From an uncultured Faecalibacterium sp. (GTDB lineage Bacteria; Bacillota; Clostridia; Oscillospirales; Ruminococcaceae), in the NCBI GenBank assembly GCA_934526125.1, contig CAKSZU010000001.1, forward strand, positions 1 to 52,272: a stretch of 52,272 bases of DNA. The letters run 5' to 3'. A program made the translations under genes and the position numbers. This document shows positions 34,368 through 42,137 of this stretch, piece by piece. Under the pieces are notes generated by a model that searched no databases, had not been told where the DNA came from, and was given only the letters and a program-made list of their open reading frames with translations. Every line of letters starts with the position of its first letter. Within the stretch, counting starts at the first letter, position 1.

Positions 34368-35648
34368 TCAACTCATACTGGATATCAAATCATTTATCCA
34401 TGCATCACATGGTTCGTCAATTGGTGCAATGAACAATCTCTTTTGTGCAAACGACTCAACGATGGAAACAAGCCACTTATACCCTAGTTCTTTCTTTTGT
34501 TCAAAATTCAATCCATTTGTTTGAAAATCAATCCATTCATCAAATGAAAACAAGTATATTTTTGTTCCCGTTTCAAGTTCAATTTCATTTTTCCTATTAT
34601 TGATATCTTTTCGCAAATCCACGTTCGTATTGCAAACAAATCCAGCAATTCTTACGTCTGGATGCGTCAGAAGTTTATCTCGAAGTTCTTCCAGTTCATC
34701 TCTAAGGTATGGCTTTCCATATTTAGCGTCCCAGGACTCAACTATTGTTCCGTTTTCTGTCAACTCAATATCACCTACATTCCCATGCTTTTTGTTAGCA
34801 GACCTCATTTGCGACATAGGAACCACATCTGCATCTCCAAGTAAATGCATTTCGTCCATCGCTTGATAAAATCCATGCATACTAACTTCAAAAGCTCGTG
34901 CCGAGTAATCTGTTGTATTGAAAAAATCCTCTATAAGCTTTTTAATAACATCAAAGCTCTTATCACTATATCTTACGGTTAATGCGCAAGCACGATTAGC
35001 ATGTTCCTTGAATTGGTCTGATTTGTTTTGCAGCTGAGCCAATAAAAAGCATAATCCTAACTCAGGAGGCATCGTCTTATTTTCAATTGCATCCACAATT
35101 GCAATCCATTTGTCAAAAGGACCTCTCATCTCTGCCTTGTAAAGCATCGAATATGGATAATTTTCAGCTAAAGAACGCGTCATAAAGATGCCATCCCGAT
35201 TAACATTAAGCAATCCATACCGCCTCAAAAAGGGTGTGTTATAATTTTTATCCAATGACCTCATCGAAATTCCATCAACCCAAGAAAATTTTCCCCTGGT
35301 TGTACTTCCTTTATGGAGTCGAACGCTTTGTTTCGGCGCTATGGCCTTTATGGCCAACTGCAAGCAAGTAAGTCCTACTAATGCGCGTCCAACTTCGCTT
35401 GTAATTCCATTTACAATATTTTTTAGAAGTTCTTGGTTATATTCTGTCAGATCAGAAAAATCCTTACTCGGTATGGAAGCAATTTCCTTATCCAAGTAGC
35501 CATCTCCAAGTGTTTTCTTGATCAGTTCATATCGTAGTTGTGTTTCTTCATTTTGAAACCCTTGATAGTATACAGCTGTACCGTTATCCTGATGTAATTC
35601 ATATCTATCCTCATACACATCCAAATGCCTTTCCACTTTGTCAGACAC
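34368..35648 (-). CDS. Probable type II restriction endonuclease
   Basis: The 426-residue protein has no family I can name. Its place 13 bp downstream of a DNA cytosine methyltransferase gene and its matching AT-rich composition argue for the cognate nuclease. A possible PD-(D/E)XK active site is present near residues 290-312: Gly-Asp in NVGDIELTENG and then ESWDAKYGK, giving Asp...(Asp)-Ala-Lys. The N-terminal 200 residues are mostly helical without clear motifs. There is no signal or membrane segment. It could instead be an accessory protein of the methyltransferase; the nuclease call is inferred. Confidence 0.6.
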   Translation of the reverse strand: MSDKVERHLDVYEDRYELHQDNGTAVYYQGFQNEETQLRYELIKKTLGDGYLDKEIASIPSKDFSDLTEYNQELLKNIVNGITSEVGRALVGLTCLQLAIKAIAPKQSVRLHKGSTTRGKFSWVDGISMRSLDKNYNTPFLRRYGLLNVNRDGIFMTRSLAENYPYSMLYKAEMRGPFDKWIAIVDAIENKTMPPELGLCFLLAQLQNKSDQFKEHANRACALTVRYSDKSFDVIKKLIEDFFNTTDYSARAFEVSMHGFYQAMDEMHLLGDADVVPMSQMRSANKKHGNVGDIELTENGTIVESWDAKYGKPYLRDELEELRDKLLTHPDVRIAGFVCNTNVDLRKDINNRKNEIELETGTKIYLFSFDEWIDFQTNGLNFEQKKELGYKWLVSIVESFAQKRLFIAPIDEPCDAWINDLISSMS

Positions 35649-35661
35649 GCTACCACTCTCC

Positions 35662-37584
35662 TTATTTTAATTTTTTCCATAGTTGTACACTCAGCGGCGT
35701 TAAAGTCGGGAAGGAATATGGAATAAGCCACATACCATTTTCAATTTGAGGATTCGTATTGTGATTTCGTATTTCATATCCTAGAGTCCGCAAATACTCA
35801 GCCGCATCCATAACCTGCATTGGAGAAATATTCCACTCCAATGAAAGTGTCTTACTGTCCTTCATTTCTGGCACAGCATTGTTAGACATAACTGACATTA
35901 TCGCATCCGCATACTTTTCTGTATTCGGAATTTCAGATTTTATTTGCAGCTTCGGAGGATATTGATAGTAACCATTCAACTGTATAAGATCCGCTTTAAT
36001 AGTATTTACAACCAATTCTTGCTCAAAAGCTTTCCAAGCCACGGTAAGTCCGGGATCAATTGCCGCATTAACCACCAATCTCACGGAATCAGCTACCAAT
36101 GACCAGTTACCGTCTCTTGGTTCAATCTTTATGATTGTAGGCTTCCCTGCGTAATGTTTGGCTATTGGCTCAACCGAAATTATAAGCACCTTGTCCCAAA
36201 TAACTTCAACTTCAAATTCGGCATCTTGTTCAGGTTCTTCATTAAATCGAAAATTTCTGTCTATCGAACAGAAGTACTTACGTGAACTCGGAATCGCCAC
36301 CGCTTTATGTTTAATTGCTTCAATTGCTGTCTCAGCCTTTTTTCTATAAATAGTTGTTAGCTCTTTCTTTCTTTTTCTGAAAGACAATTCTTCTCCTTCC
36401 TCAAGAAAGGATAAATCAAATGGAAATACCGTTCCAAAGACCTGCATTCTAATAGCAATTGCCATCATTCGTGCAAGCTGTGGCGGCACAGAATTTCCTA
36501 TTTGTTTTACAGCAATTTGTTTGCTTCCACTAATTTGATAATTATCCGGAAATGTCTGTAATCTTTTATACTCTTCCAAGTTAAAAAAACGATTTTCCCA
36601 GTGAAGTGGTCCGGTATATGCCCCCCCTGACGCCTTAATGGTTCTAACTGGTGTATTAGGATCCGCTTTGTATAAGAAGTCTGAAAACTTTGATCTCCAA
36701 GCAAATACCGGATTAGGATGTCCCATTTCCTCAGTATAAAAGCTATAGTTTAATCCAGGTGGAATATCATCAAGAAGTGCGGCATATCTGCCTCCCAGTT
36801 TGTTCGACTCATCAGATTCTTGAGAATCAACACCTTCTAATGCCGCTTCTGCATTATAAAAAGGGTTTTCATCCAAAGAATCTGGTCCATGTGTTGGGCG
36901 CGGGAATCTAAATGAGCCTTCTTTAAGGCCGACAATCAACAAGCGTTCTCTGTGCTGTGGAACGCCATAATCAGCTGCATCAATTATCCTATAAAACAGT
37001 TTATACCCCACTTCGGAAAATGCTTGGAGTATTTCTTTCCATGCCTCACCGTTTTGTGCACCTACAATCCCGTACACATTTTCAAACAAGAAGCCTCTCG
37101 GAGACAGCTCTCGCAATAATCTCACATACTCCTTAAATAAAACACCACGTGCATCCGTCGTTCCCAGTACTCCGTTTGCCCTGCGACCTGCTGCGCTGAA
37201 TGTCTGGCAGGGCGGCCCACCGATAATAAAATCAATTTTTCCTAAACCTTCACCGGTAAATTTTCTTATATCGATGCATTCAACCTTGGAATGTTGAAAC
37301 CGTTTTCCTTCACCTGTATTAAGTTCAAGCGTCTCACAAAATTTTTTTTCAATTTCAACAGAAGTTATAATATCAAATCCAACATCTGAAAATCCGATGT
37401 CTAATCCACCTGCTCCGGAAAACAAGCTCAGTGTTTTTATCGGCTCAATCTTATTGTCCTTCAGCCATGCCTTGATAGCCTTTCCAAATCCATCTGGCCA
37501 AGCAGGCCCTGTACTCTCACATCCGATGCTATCGCAAATTGAACCGAAAGTTCCCTCTGTGTTTATCATCGAAAAAAGACTCAT
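35662..37584 (-). CDS. DNA (cytosine-5) methyltransferase
   Basis: The enzyme of about 640 residues transfers a methyl group to cytosine C5 in a specific DNA site. Motifs appear in order: I LSLFSGAGGLDIGF, IV GGPPCQTFS (Cys nucleophile), VI ENVYG, VIII QHRERLLIVG, a target region around FAWRSKFSDFLYKADP, then IX-X (RLQTFPDNYQI, AVKQIGNSVPP). About 240 extra residues follow motif X, beyond the usual family length, and no known domain is recognised there. The start at 37584 is chosen for a GAAGTGA ribosome site; in-frame ATGs at 37608 and 37707 are alternatives, but the longer forms run into the promoter/inverted-repeat region. The target sequence cannot be read from the protein. Confidence 0.9.
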   Translation of the reverse strand: MSLFSMINTEGTFGSICDSIGCESTGPAWPDGFGKAIKAWLKDNKIEPIKTLSLFSGAGGLDIGFSDVGFDIITSVEIEKKFCETLELNTGEGKRFQHSKVECIDIRKFTGEGLGKIDFIIGGPPCQTFSAAGRRANGVLGTTDARGVLFKEYVRLLRELSPRGFLFENVYGIVGAQNGEAWKEILQAFSEVGYKLFYRIIDAADYGVPQHRERLLIVGLKEGSFRFPRPTHGPDSLDENPFYNAEAALEGVDSQESDESNKLGGRYAALLDDIPPGLNYSFYTEEMGHPNPVFAWRSKFSDFLYKADPNTPVRTIKASGGAYTGPLHWENRFFNLEEYKRLQTFPDNYQISGSKQIAVKQIGNSVPPQLARMMAIAIRMQVFGTVFPFDLSFLEEGEELSFRKRKKELTTIYRKKAETAIEAIKHKAVAIPSSRKYFCSIDRNFRFNEEPEQDAEFEVEVIWDKVLIISVEPIAKHYAGKPTIIKIEPRDGNWSLVADSVRLVVNAAIDPGLTVAWKAFEQELVVNTIKADLIQLNGYYQYPPKLQIKSEIPNTEKYADAIMSVMSNNAVPEMKDSKTLSLEWNISPMQVMDAAEYLRTLGYEIRNHNTNPQIENGMWLIPYSFPTLTPLSVQLWKKLK

Positions 37585-37616
37585 CTGCTTCACTTCTTCA
37601 TACCCCATACGTTTAT

Positions 37617-37641
37617 TTTGCGATTTCTGTACTATCGCAAA
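37617..37641. promoter_or_regulatory. Inverted repeat near the methyltransferase start
   Basis: TTTGCGAT (37617-37624) and ATCGCAAA (37634-37641), 9 bp apart, about 33 bp upstream of the chosen start. Possible operator or leader hairpin. Confidence 0.4.
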
Positions 37642-37666
37642 GCTAGAAATTAGTGCAACTGTAACA

Positions 37667-37683
37667 GCATATCTGCGATATGC
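37667..37683. promoter_or_regulatory. Inverted repeat in the methyltransferase leader
   Basis: A perfect GCATATC-TGC-GATATGC palindrome with 7-bp arms, between the promoter and the gene. Confidence 0.4.
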
Positions 37684-37723
37684 AAACCAACGTTGTTGCT
37701 GTTGCATTAAAAAGTTGGTTTGC
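37682..37723. promoter_or_regulatory. Operator-like inverted repeat over the methyltransferase promoter
   Basis: Perfect 10-bp arms (GCAAACCAAC at 37682-37691, GTTGGTTTGC at 37714-37723) 22 bp apart. One arm lies in the -35/-10 spacer, the other just past the start of transcription. Confidence 0.5.
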
Positions 37724-37734
37724 TATAATTTCAA
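37706..37734 (-). promoter_or_regulatory. Promoter of the restriction-modification operon
   Basis: On the minus strand TTGAAA (37734-37729), a 17-bp spacer and TTTAAT (37711-37706). The leader to the chosen start is about 115 nt and holds three inverted repeats. Confidence 0.65.
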
Positions 37735-37941
37735 AAAGGAACGTTATTCTCTCTATAATAGTTGTTGATCCGTCACATCATTTTCAGACTTAGGTTGGTC
37801 TTTCCTAAAGATCTTTTTACATTCCAAAAAAGCTCATATATGCGTTTTCTTTTCAACACCAACATTTATACAGCTACTTTATAACATTTTAACATTTTTC
37901 AACCGTCACTTCAAGAACAGACTCCAACGCTTTTCCCTTTC

Positions 37942-37987
37942 TACGCAAAACAGCCGCCCTGAGCCGAAAGGCCCGGGGCGGCTGTTC
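37942..37987. repeat. 46-bp direct repeat, right copy, containing a terminator
   Basis: Identical to 34265-34310. Read on the minus strand it gives the same stem followed by TTTTGCG and is the terminator of the ABC transporter operon (stop at 38015). Confidence 0.95.
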
Positions 37988-38014
37988 GTTTCTGTTCTGC
38001 TTTGGGGATGGGGC

Positions 38015-39685
38015 TCAGCTCAGCCGTCCGCTCTCCACCGAGAAGCTGAGGTCGGCGGCGGCCATGGTAGACTTGCGGTGGCTCACCAGCAGCACTGTCT
38101 TTTCCCTGCAGGCTTCCCGTACGGCCTTGAGGATCACGCCCTCGTTCAGGCTGTCCAGATTGGAGGTCGGCTCGTCCAGCAGCAGGAAGGGCGCGTCGTG
38201 GAGGAAGGCCCGCGCCACGCCGATGCGCTGCCGCTCGCCGCCCGAGAGGGCCCCGCCCAGCTCGCCAACGGGGGTATCATAGCCCTTGGGCAGGCTGTTG
38301 ATGAAGCCGTCCAGCGCCGCCTTTTTGCAGGCCGCCTCCACTTCTTCGTGGGTGGCGTCCCGCTTTGCGATCCGGATGTTGTTCTCGATGGTATCGTCAA
38401 ACAGCTCGGTCTCCTGGGTCACAAGGCTTTCCTGTGCCCGCAAGGCGGCGGTGTTCGCCTGCCGGATCTCGGTATCCCCGAACCGGAGCGAGCCGCTGCT
38501 CACATCCCAGAACCGCATCAGCAGCCGCAAAAAGGTGGATTTGCCGCTGCCCGAACGGCCGGTGATGCCCACGATCTTCTTTTCGGGGATGGTCAGGCTC
38601 AGTTCGTGCAGCACTTCCTCCTCAGCGTAGGAGAAGCTGACCTTGTCGGCCTCTGCCCCGGTAAACACGGCGTCCCTCCCGTCCGTGACATCCGCCGTGA
38701 CCGGCTGCTCTTCCAGCAGGTCCAGCACACGGTCTGCGCTGGCGAACACCTGGGTCAGGCTGGCACCCAGATTGGCCAGCGCCACCACCGGGCCGAAGGA
38801 ACTCAGGGCCGACAGGGTGCATATCAGCACTCCCTCGGGGCCCAGCTGGCCCTTCTGATACAGGGCCACGCTGACCCCCAGCACGGCCAGCGCCGTCAGA
38901 AGGATCAGGGTGTTGGTGGCACCCACGGTGACGCCCTCCCGGTACTTCATGGCCTTCTGCTTTTCGCCCAGCGTCTCGCTGTGGGTGACGATGCCCGCTG
39001 CCCGGGCCCCTTCATCCTGATACTGCAGGGTGTCCCGCAGGCCGCGCAGGCTCTCCAGCACATAGCTGTTGGTATCCGCCAGGGCCTGCCGGTATTCCCG
39101 GGCGGCCTTCTCGCCCCGCTTTGCGGACCAGATGGGCAGGGCCACGCCCACCAGAAGATACCCCGCCAGCAGCACCAGTGCCGGCAGGATGTGATAACTC
39201 GCCGTAAAGATCGTCATGCCCAGTACGCAGAGGACTGCAATGCAGACCGGCGAGATGGTGTGGGCATAGAACACTTCCAGCTGTTCAATGTCCGCCGTGA
39301 TCAGGGAGATCAGGTCGCCCCGGTCCCGGCCCTCCAGCTTGGCAGGGGTCAGACGGCGGAGCGCGCCGAACACCTTATCGCGGATGAGGGCCAGCAGTTT
39401 GAAGGCGATATAATGGTTGGAAGCCTGCTCTGCGTAGCGCAGCACACCCCGCAGCAGAGCAAAGATCAGGATGCAGATAAAGGCTGTGCCCGCACTGGCC
39501 AGCGGGCTGGGCAGGCCGGCCGCCGTCAGCAGGGCAAACCCGCCGAAGACGGTGATGAAGGTGGCGCAGAAATGCCCCGCCACACCCATGACGATGGCTG
39601 CCAGCATGATGGGCAGCATGGGCCGGACCAGAACGATCAGACTGCCCACGATGGCAAAAGGACTGCGATGTTTCGTGCGGTTCAT
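38015..39685 (-). CDS. Exporter-fold ABC transporter, permease-ATPase (CydC-like)
   Basis: The 556-residue half-transporter has an N-terminal six-helix domain (about 1-310) and a C-terminal ATPase with Walker A GITGRSGSGKST (about residue 371), signature LSGGERQRIGVARAF, Walker B FLLLDEPTSNLD and a switch His in LLVSHRKST. It overlaps the upstream half-transporter gene by 4 bp, so they form a heterodimer. Sequence style is CydDC-like (heme or thiol export). Being co-transcribed with a DtxR-family regulator suggests a role in iron, heme or siderophore handling. It is the last gene of that three-gene operon. Confidence 0.87.
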   Translation of the reverse strand: MNRTKHRSPFAIVGSLIVLVRPMLPIMLAAIVMGVAGHFCATFITVFGGFALLTAAGLPSPLASAGTAFICILIFALLRGVLRYAEQASNHYIAFKLLALIRDKVFGALRRLTPAKLEGRDRGDLISLITADIEQLEVFYAHTISPVCIAVLCVLGMTIFTASYHILPALVLLAGYLLVGVALPIWSAKRGEKAAREYRQALADTNSYVLESLRGLRDTLQYQDEGARAAGIVTHSETLGEKQKAMKYREGVTVGATNTLILLTALAVLGVSVALYQKGQLGPEGVLICTLSALSSFGPVVALANLGASLTQVFASADRVLDLLEEQPVTADVTDGRDAVFTGAEADKVSFSYAEEEVLHELSLTIPEKKIVGITGRSGSGKSTFLRLLMRFWDVSSGSLRFGDTEIRQANTAALRAQESLVTQETELFDDTIENNIRIAKRDATHEEVEAACKKAALDGFINSLPKGYDTPVGELGGALSGGERQRIGVARAFLHDAPFLLLDEPTSNLDSLNEGVILKAVREACREKTVLLVSHRKSTMAAADLSFSVESGRLS

Positions 39686-41415
39686 GCGCTCACCTCCCCA
39701 AGGGTCTCCAGTTGTTTCTGTGCATTGTACAGGCGGCTGTAGGGGCCGTCCGCGGCCAGCAGCTCCGCGTGAGTGCCCTGCTGGGCGATGCGGCCCTTGT
39801 CCATCACATAGATGCAGTCGCTCTTTACCACGTTGGCCAGCCGGTGGGAGATCAGGATCACGGTCTTGTGCCCGGCCAGACTGTGGACGGCTTTCATGAT
39901 GTCGTTCTCGCTCTCGGCGTCCACATTGGAAGTCGCCTCATCGAACACATAGATGGGCGAATCGTGGAGCAGGGCCCGGGCCATGGCAAGGCGCTGCCGC
40001 TGGCCGCCGGAAAGGTTGCTGCCGCCCTCGTGGAGGGCGGTGGCAAGGCCGTTCTGGCTGCGGCAGAAGTCGGCCAGGTTCACCTGTTCCAGCGCCGCCC
40101 AGAGCTGCTCTTCCGCAGCATCGGGCTTTGCCATCCGCAGGTTGGCCTCCACGGTGCCCTTGAAGATGGCGGCATTATGGGGCACCAGGGTCAGCAGCTG
40201 CATCCGCTGCGCCCGGGCCAGCTGTTCCACAGGGATGCCGCCCAGGGTCACACGGCCCTCGGAAACGGTGCGGGAACCGGAGAGGATGGCTGCAATGGTA
40301 CTCTTGCCGCAGCCGGACTCGCCCACCAGCGAGACAAAACTGCCCTGCGGGACGGTCAGGGAGACGTCCTTCAGGATCGTGCGGTCCTTCTCATAACCGA
40401 AGGTCACATGCTCCAGTTTCAGCTCCGTGTGGGCCGGGTCTGCCGTCCGGCTGCCGTCGGCAGGCTCTTCCTCGGCCAGAAGCCGGAAGATCTTTTCCGC
40501 CGAAGCGGCGCCGTTCATAGCAATGTGGAAGTAGCTGCCCAGCAGCCGCAGCGGCAGGAAGAAATCCGCCGCCAGCAGGATGACGGTCAGGGCCCCGGTC
40601 AGGCTCAGGCTGCCCGCCGCAAAGGCAGAAGCCGCGCTGATGATGCCCAGACCCGCGCCGCCGTAGGCCATCAGGTCCATCAGGGTGACGCTGTTCAGCT
40701 GCATGGTCAGGACCTTCATGGTGATCTTCCGGAACCGCTCGGCCTGCGCGTTCATCTGCTCGTGCTTCCAGCCGTCGGCCTGATAGATCTTCAGGGTGGT
40801 CAGGCCCTGGATGTTTTCAAGAAAGCTGTCGCCCAGGGTGGTGTACTCGCCCCAGTATTTGTCCAGCAGCTTCCGGGCGAATTTCTGCACCGCCACAATG
40901 GACATGGGGATCAGCGGCACACAGCACAGCAGGATGATGGCCGACCGCGCGTGGACCCCCACCAGAAGCACGAACAGGGTGACCGGGGCCAGCAGACTGT
41001 AAAAGAGCTGGGGCAGATACTTTGCAAAGTAGGTGTCGATCTGTTCCACACCCTCGCTGGCCAGCATCACCACCTCGCTGGTGGCCACCTTCTCGCTGTA
41101 CCCCGGCCCCAGACGGGTCAGTTTTTCGTAGATTTTGCTGCGCAGGGTGCGCTTGACGTCCTTGGAGGCCCGGTCGCTCATACCGGAAGCCGCAAGGGTC
41201 AGGCCGTACCGCACCGGCACCGTCACCAGGCACAGCAGCATCCCCTGCCAGAGGGCCGTCCCGGTCAGGGTGCCGTCAAACACGCTGCCCAGAAGCCGGG
41301 CCACGGTCATCACCAGCACCACGTTGCAGAGCATCCCCAGCCACTGCAGCAGGACGTTCAGCCCCACATAGCGCAGGGCGCTGCGGTCAAACGAGAGCAG
41401 TTTCTTATTGATCAC
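39682..41415 (-). CDS. Exporter-fold ABC transporter, permease-ATPase (CydD-like)
   Basis: The 577-residue partner half-transporter has a six-helix domain with CydD-like segments (ASEGVEQIDTYFAKYLPQL; GLTTLKIYQADGWKHEQM, about residues 220-240). The ATPase domain has Walker A LVGESGCGKST (about residue 360), signature LSGGQRQRLAMARAL, Walker B IYVFDEATSNVD and LISHRLANV. Overlaps on both sides (4 bp with the next gene, 4 bp with the regulator gene) show tight coupling. Substrate is unknown. Exporter-fold importers of iron-siderophores (IrtAB, YbtPQ type) are an alternative to CydDC-type export, given the iron-type regulator. Confidence 0.87.
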   Translation of the reverse strand: MINKKLLSFDRSALRYVGLNVLLQWLGMLCNVVLVMTVARLLGSVFDGTLTGTALWQGMLLCLVTVPVRYGLTLAASGMSDRASKDVKRTLRSKIYEKLTRLGPGYSEKVATSEVVMLASEGVEQIDTYFAKYLPQLFYSLLAPVTLFVLLVGVHARSAIILLCCVPLIPMSIVAVQKFARKLLDKYWGEYTTLGDSFLENIQGLTTLKIYQADGWKHEQMNAQAERFRKITMKVLTMQLNSVTLMDLMAYGGAGLGIISAASAFAAGSLSLTGALTVILLAADFFLPLRLLGSYFHIAMNGAASAEKIFRLLAEEEPADGSRTADPAHTELKLEHVTFGYEKDRTILKDVSLTVPQGSFVSLVGESGCGKSTIAAILSGSRTVSEGRVTLGGIPVEQLARAQRMQLLTLVPHNAAIFKGTVEANLRMAKPDAAEEQLWAALEQVNLADFCRSQNGLATALHEGGSNLSGGQRQRLAMARALLHDSPIYVFDEATSNVDAESENDIMKAVHSLAGHKTVILISHRLANVVKSDCIYVMDKGRIAQQGTHAELLAADGPYSRLYNAQKQLETLGEVSA

Positions 41416-41810
41416 GAGGCCGTCTCCTTTTCTGTTTCATCCGGACCGAACAGGCGGTCATACTCCCCGGTAAAGGCCCGCTCCGGCAGGGCACTGGTCA
41501 GGGCCAGCGCCGCCGTGAAGCGTTCTTCTTCCGTCAGGTCGATGCTGACCGGCGGGAAGTGCTGCAGCACCTCGTCCAGCTGATGCCGGACCGCCTTTGC
41601 CACAAAGATGCCGCGGTCGGTGAGGTAGATCTTGCCGTAGTGTTCCTTCACGATCATCCCCCGATCCATCAGCAGGTTCATGATCCGCACCACCGAGGGC
41701 TTGGTGACCCCCAGCTTTTCGGCAATGCTGCGGGAACAGATATCCAGATGGGTCTGTGAGACTTCATAAATGGCCAGTAGATACCGCAGGTGGGCCGATG
41801 TCAGTTCCAT
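41412..41810 (-). CDS. DtxR/MntR-family metal-dependent regulator
   Basis: The 132-residue protein has the DtxR winged HTH: TSAHLRYLLAIYEVSQTHLDICSRSIAEKLGVTKPSVVRIMNLLMDRGMIVKEHYGKIYLTDRG (about residues 4-68). A short metal-binding/dimerising domain follows. There is no SH3 domain, as in MntR-size members. Such proteins bind DNA when loaded with Fe(II) or Mn(II). ATG 41810 is chosen with GAGAG upstream; GTG 41819 is in frame. It starts the operon with the two ABC half-transporters. A GTTAG-N6-CTAAC-like site lies 36 bp upstream (41846-41861), implying autoregulation. Confidence 0.87.
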   Translation of the reverse strand: MELTSAHLRYLLAIYEVSQTHLDICSRSIAEKLGVTKPSVVRIMNLLMDRGMIVKEHYGKIYLTDRGIFVAKAVRHQLDEVLQHFPPVSIDLTEEERFTAALALTSALPERAFTGEYDRLFGPDETEKETAS

Positions 41811-41845
41811 TCCTGTCACTCTCTTTCGTTTCAGATTTCGGAAAT

Positions 41846-41861
41846 GTTATCCAGTGCTAAC
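41846..41861. promoter_or_regulatory. Candidate DtxR-family operator before the regulator gene
   Basis: GTTAT-CCAGTG-CTAAC, one mismatch in one arm from the GTTAG-N6-CTAAC pattern. It overlaps the likely promoter of the regulator-ABC operon, just past the feo operon terminator. Confidence 0.55.
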
Positions 41862-41873
41862 TTTTTAGGTTTG

Positions 41874-41912
41874 AAAAAAAGGCGCGAGCCGAAATGCTCA
41901 GCCCGCGCCCTT
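41874..41912 (-). terminator. Terminator of the feo operon
   Basis: On the minus strand a GC-rich stem of about 12 bp (GGGCGCGGGCTGA with TCGGCTCGCGCC) followed by seven Ts. Confidence 0.85.
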
Positions 41913-41930
41913 TGCGGATTTATTCAACAA

Positions 41931-42104
41931 TCAATGACAGCCGCTGCAGCCGCCGCAATTTCCATTGCAGCCGCCTTCTCCGCAGCCGCCGCAGCCGCCG
42001 CCATGCTTGTGGGAGTGCCATGTGATCCAGCCCACACCGCCAAACACGATGACAGCCACGATAATGGTAGGCAGATTAAAGTTTGCGGCGAGAAATTCCA
42101 TCAT
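41931..42104 (-). CDS. FeoB-associated Cys-rich membrane protein
   Basis: The 57-residue protein has one N-terminal membrane helix (LPTIIVAVIVFGGVGWITW, about residues 11-29). A His/Gly/Cys-rich tail follows (HSHKHGGGCGGCGEGGCNGNCGGCSGCH) with six cysteines. This is the pattern of the small protein family found beside feoB in many Clostridia. It may bind iron at the membrane, but the role is not established. It starts 33 bp after the feoB stop, with AGGGTG before the ATG, and is the last gene of the feo operon. Confidence 0.85.
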   Translation of the reverse strand: MMEFLAANFNLPTIIVAVIVFGGVGWITWHSHKHGGGCGGCGEGGCNGNCGGCSGCH

Positions 42105-42137
42105 ACAAAACACACCCTTTCAGAATGACCTGCGTTT

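Larger units (their letters stand above)
34311..37941. mobile_element. AT-rich restriction-modification island
   Basis: This 3.6-kb segment is visibly AT-rich compared with the GC-rich DNA on both sides. It carries only a cytosine methyltransferase gene and a probable endonuclease gene, and is bounded exactly by the 46-bp direct repeats. No integrase or transposase is encoded, so it was probably gained through recombination at the repeated terminator, or moved in trans. Deletion between the repeats would restore one shared terminator between the convergent M15 peptidase and ABC transporter genes. The segment 37735-37941 holds no recognisable gene. Confidence 0.75.

Noticed and set aside
34368..37584. 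Anti-phage defence other than restriction-modification (for example BREX or DISARM)
   Set aside because: Only a cytosine methyltransferase and one further gene are present; no helicase, phosphatase, PLD or other partner genes are in the island.
37735..37941. AT-rich stretch at the right end of the island considered for a small gene or RNA
   Set aside because: No open frame with a ribosome site and no stable structure apart from the terminator repeat at its edge.
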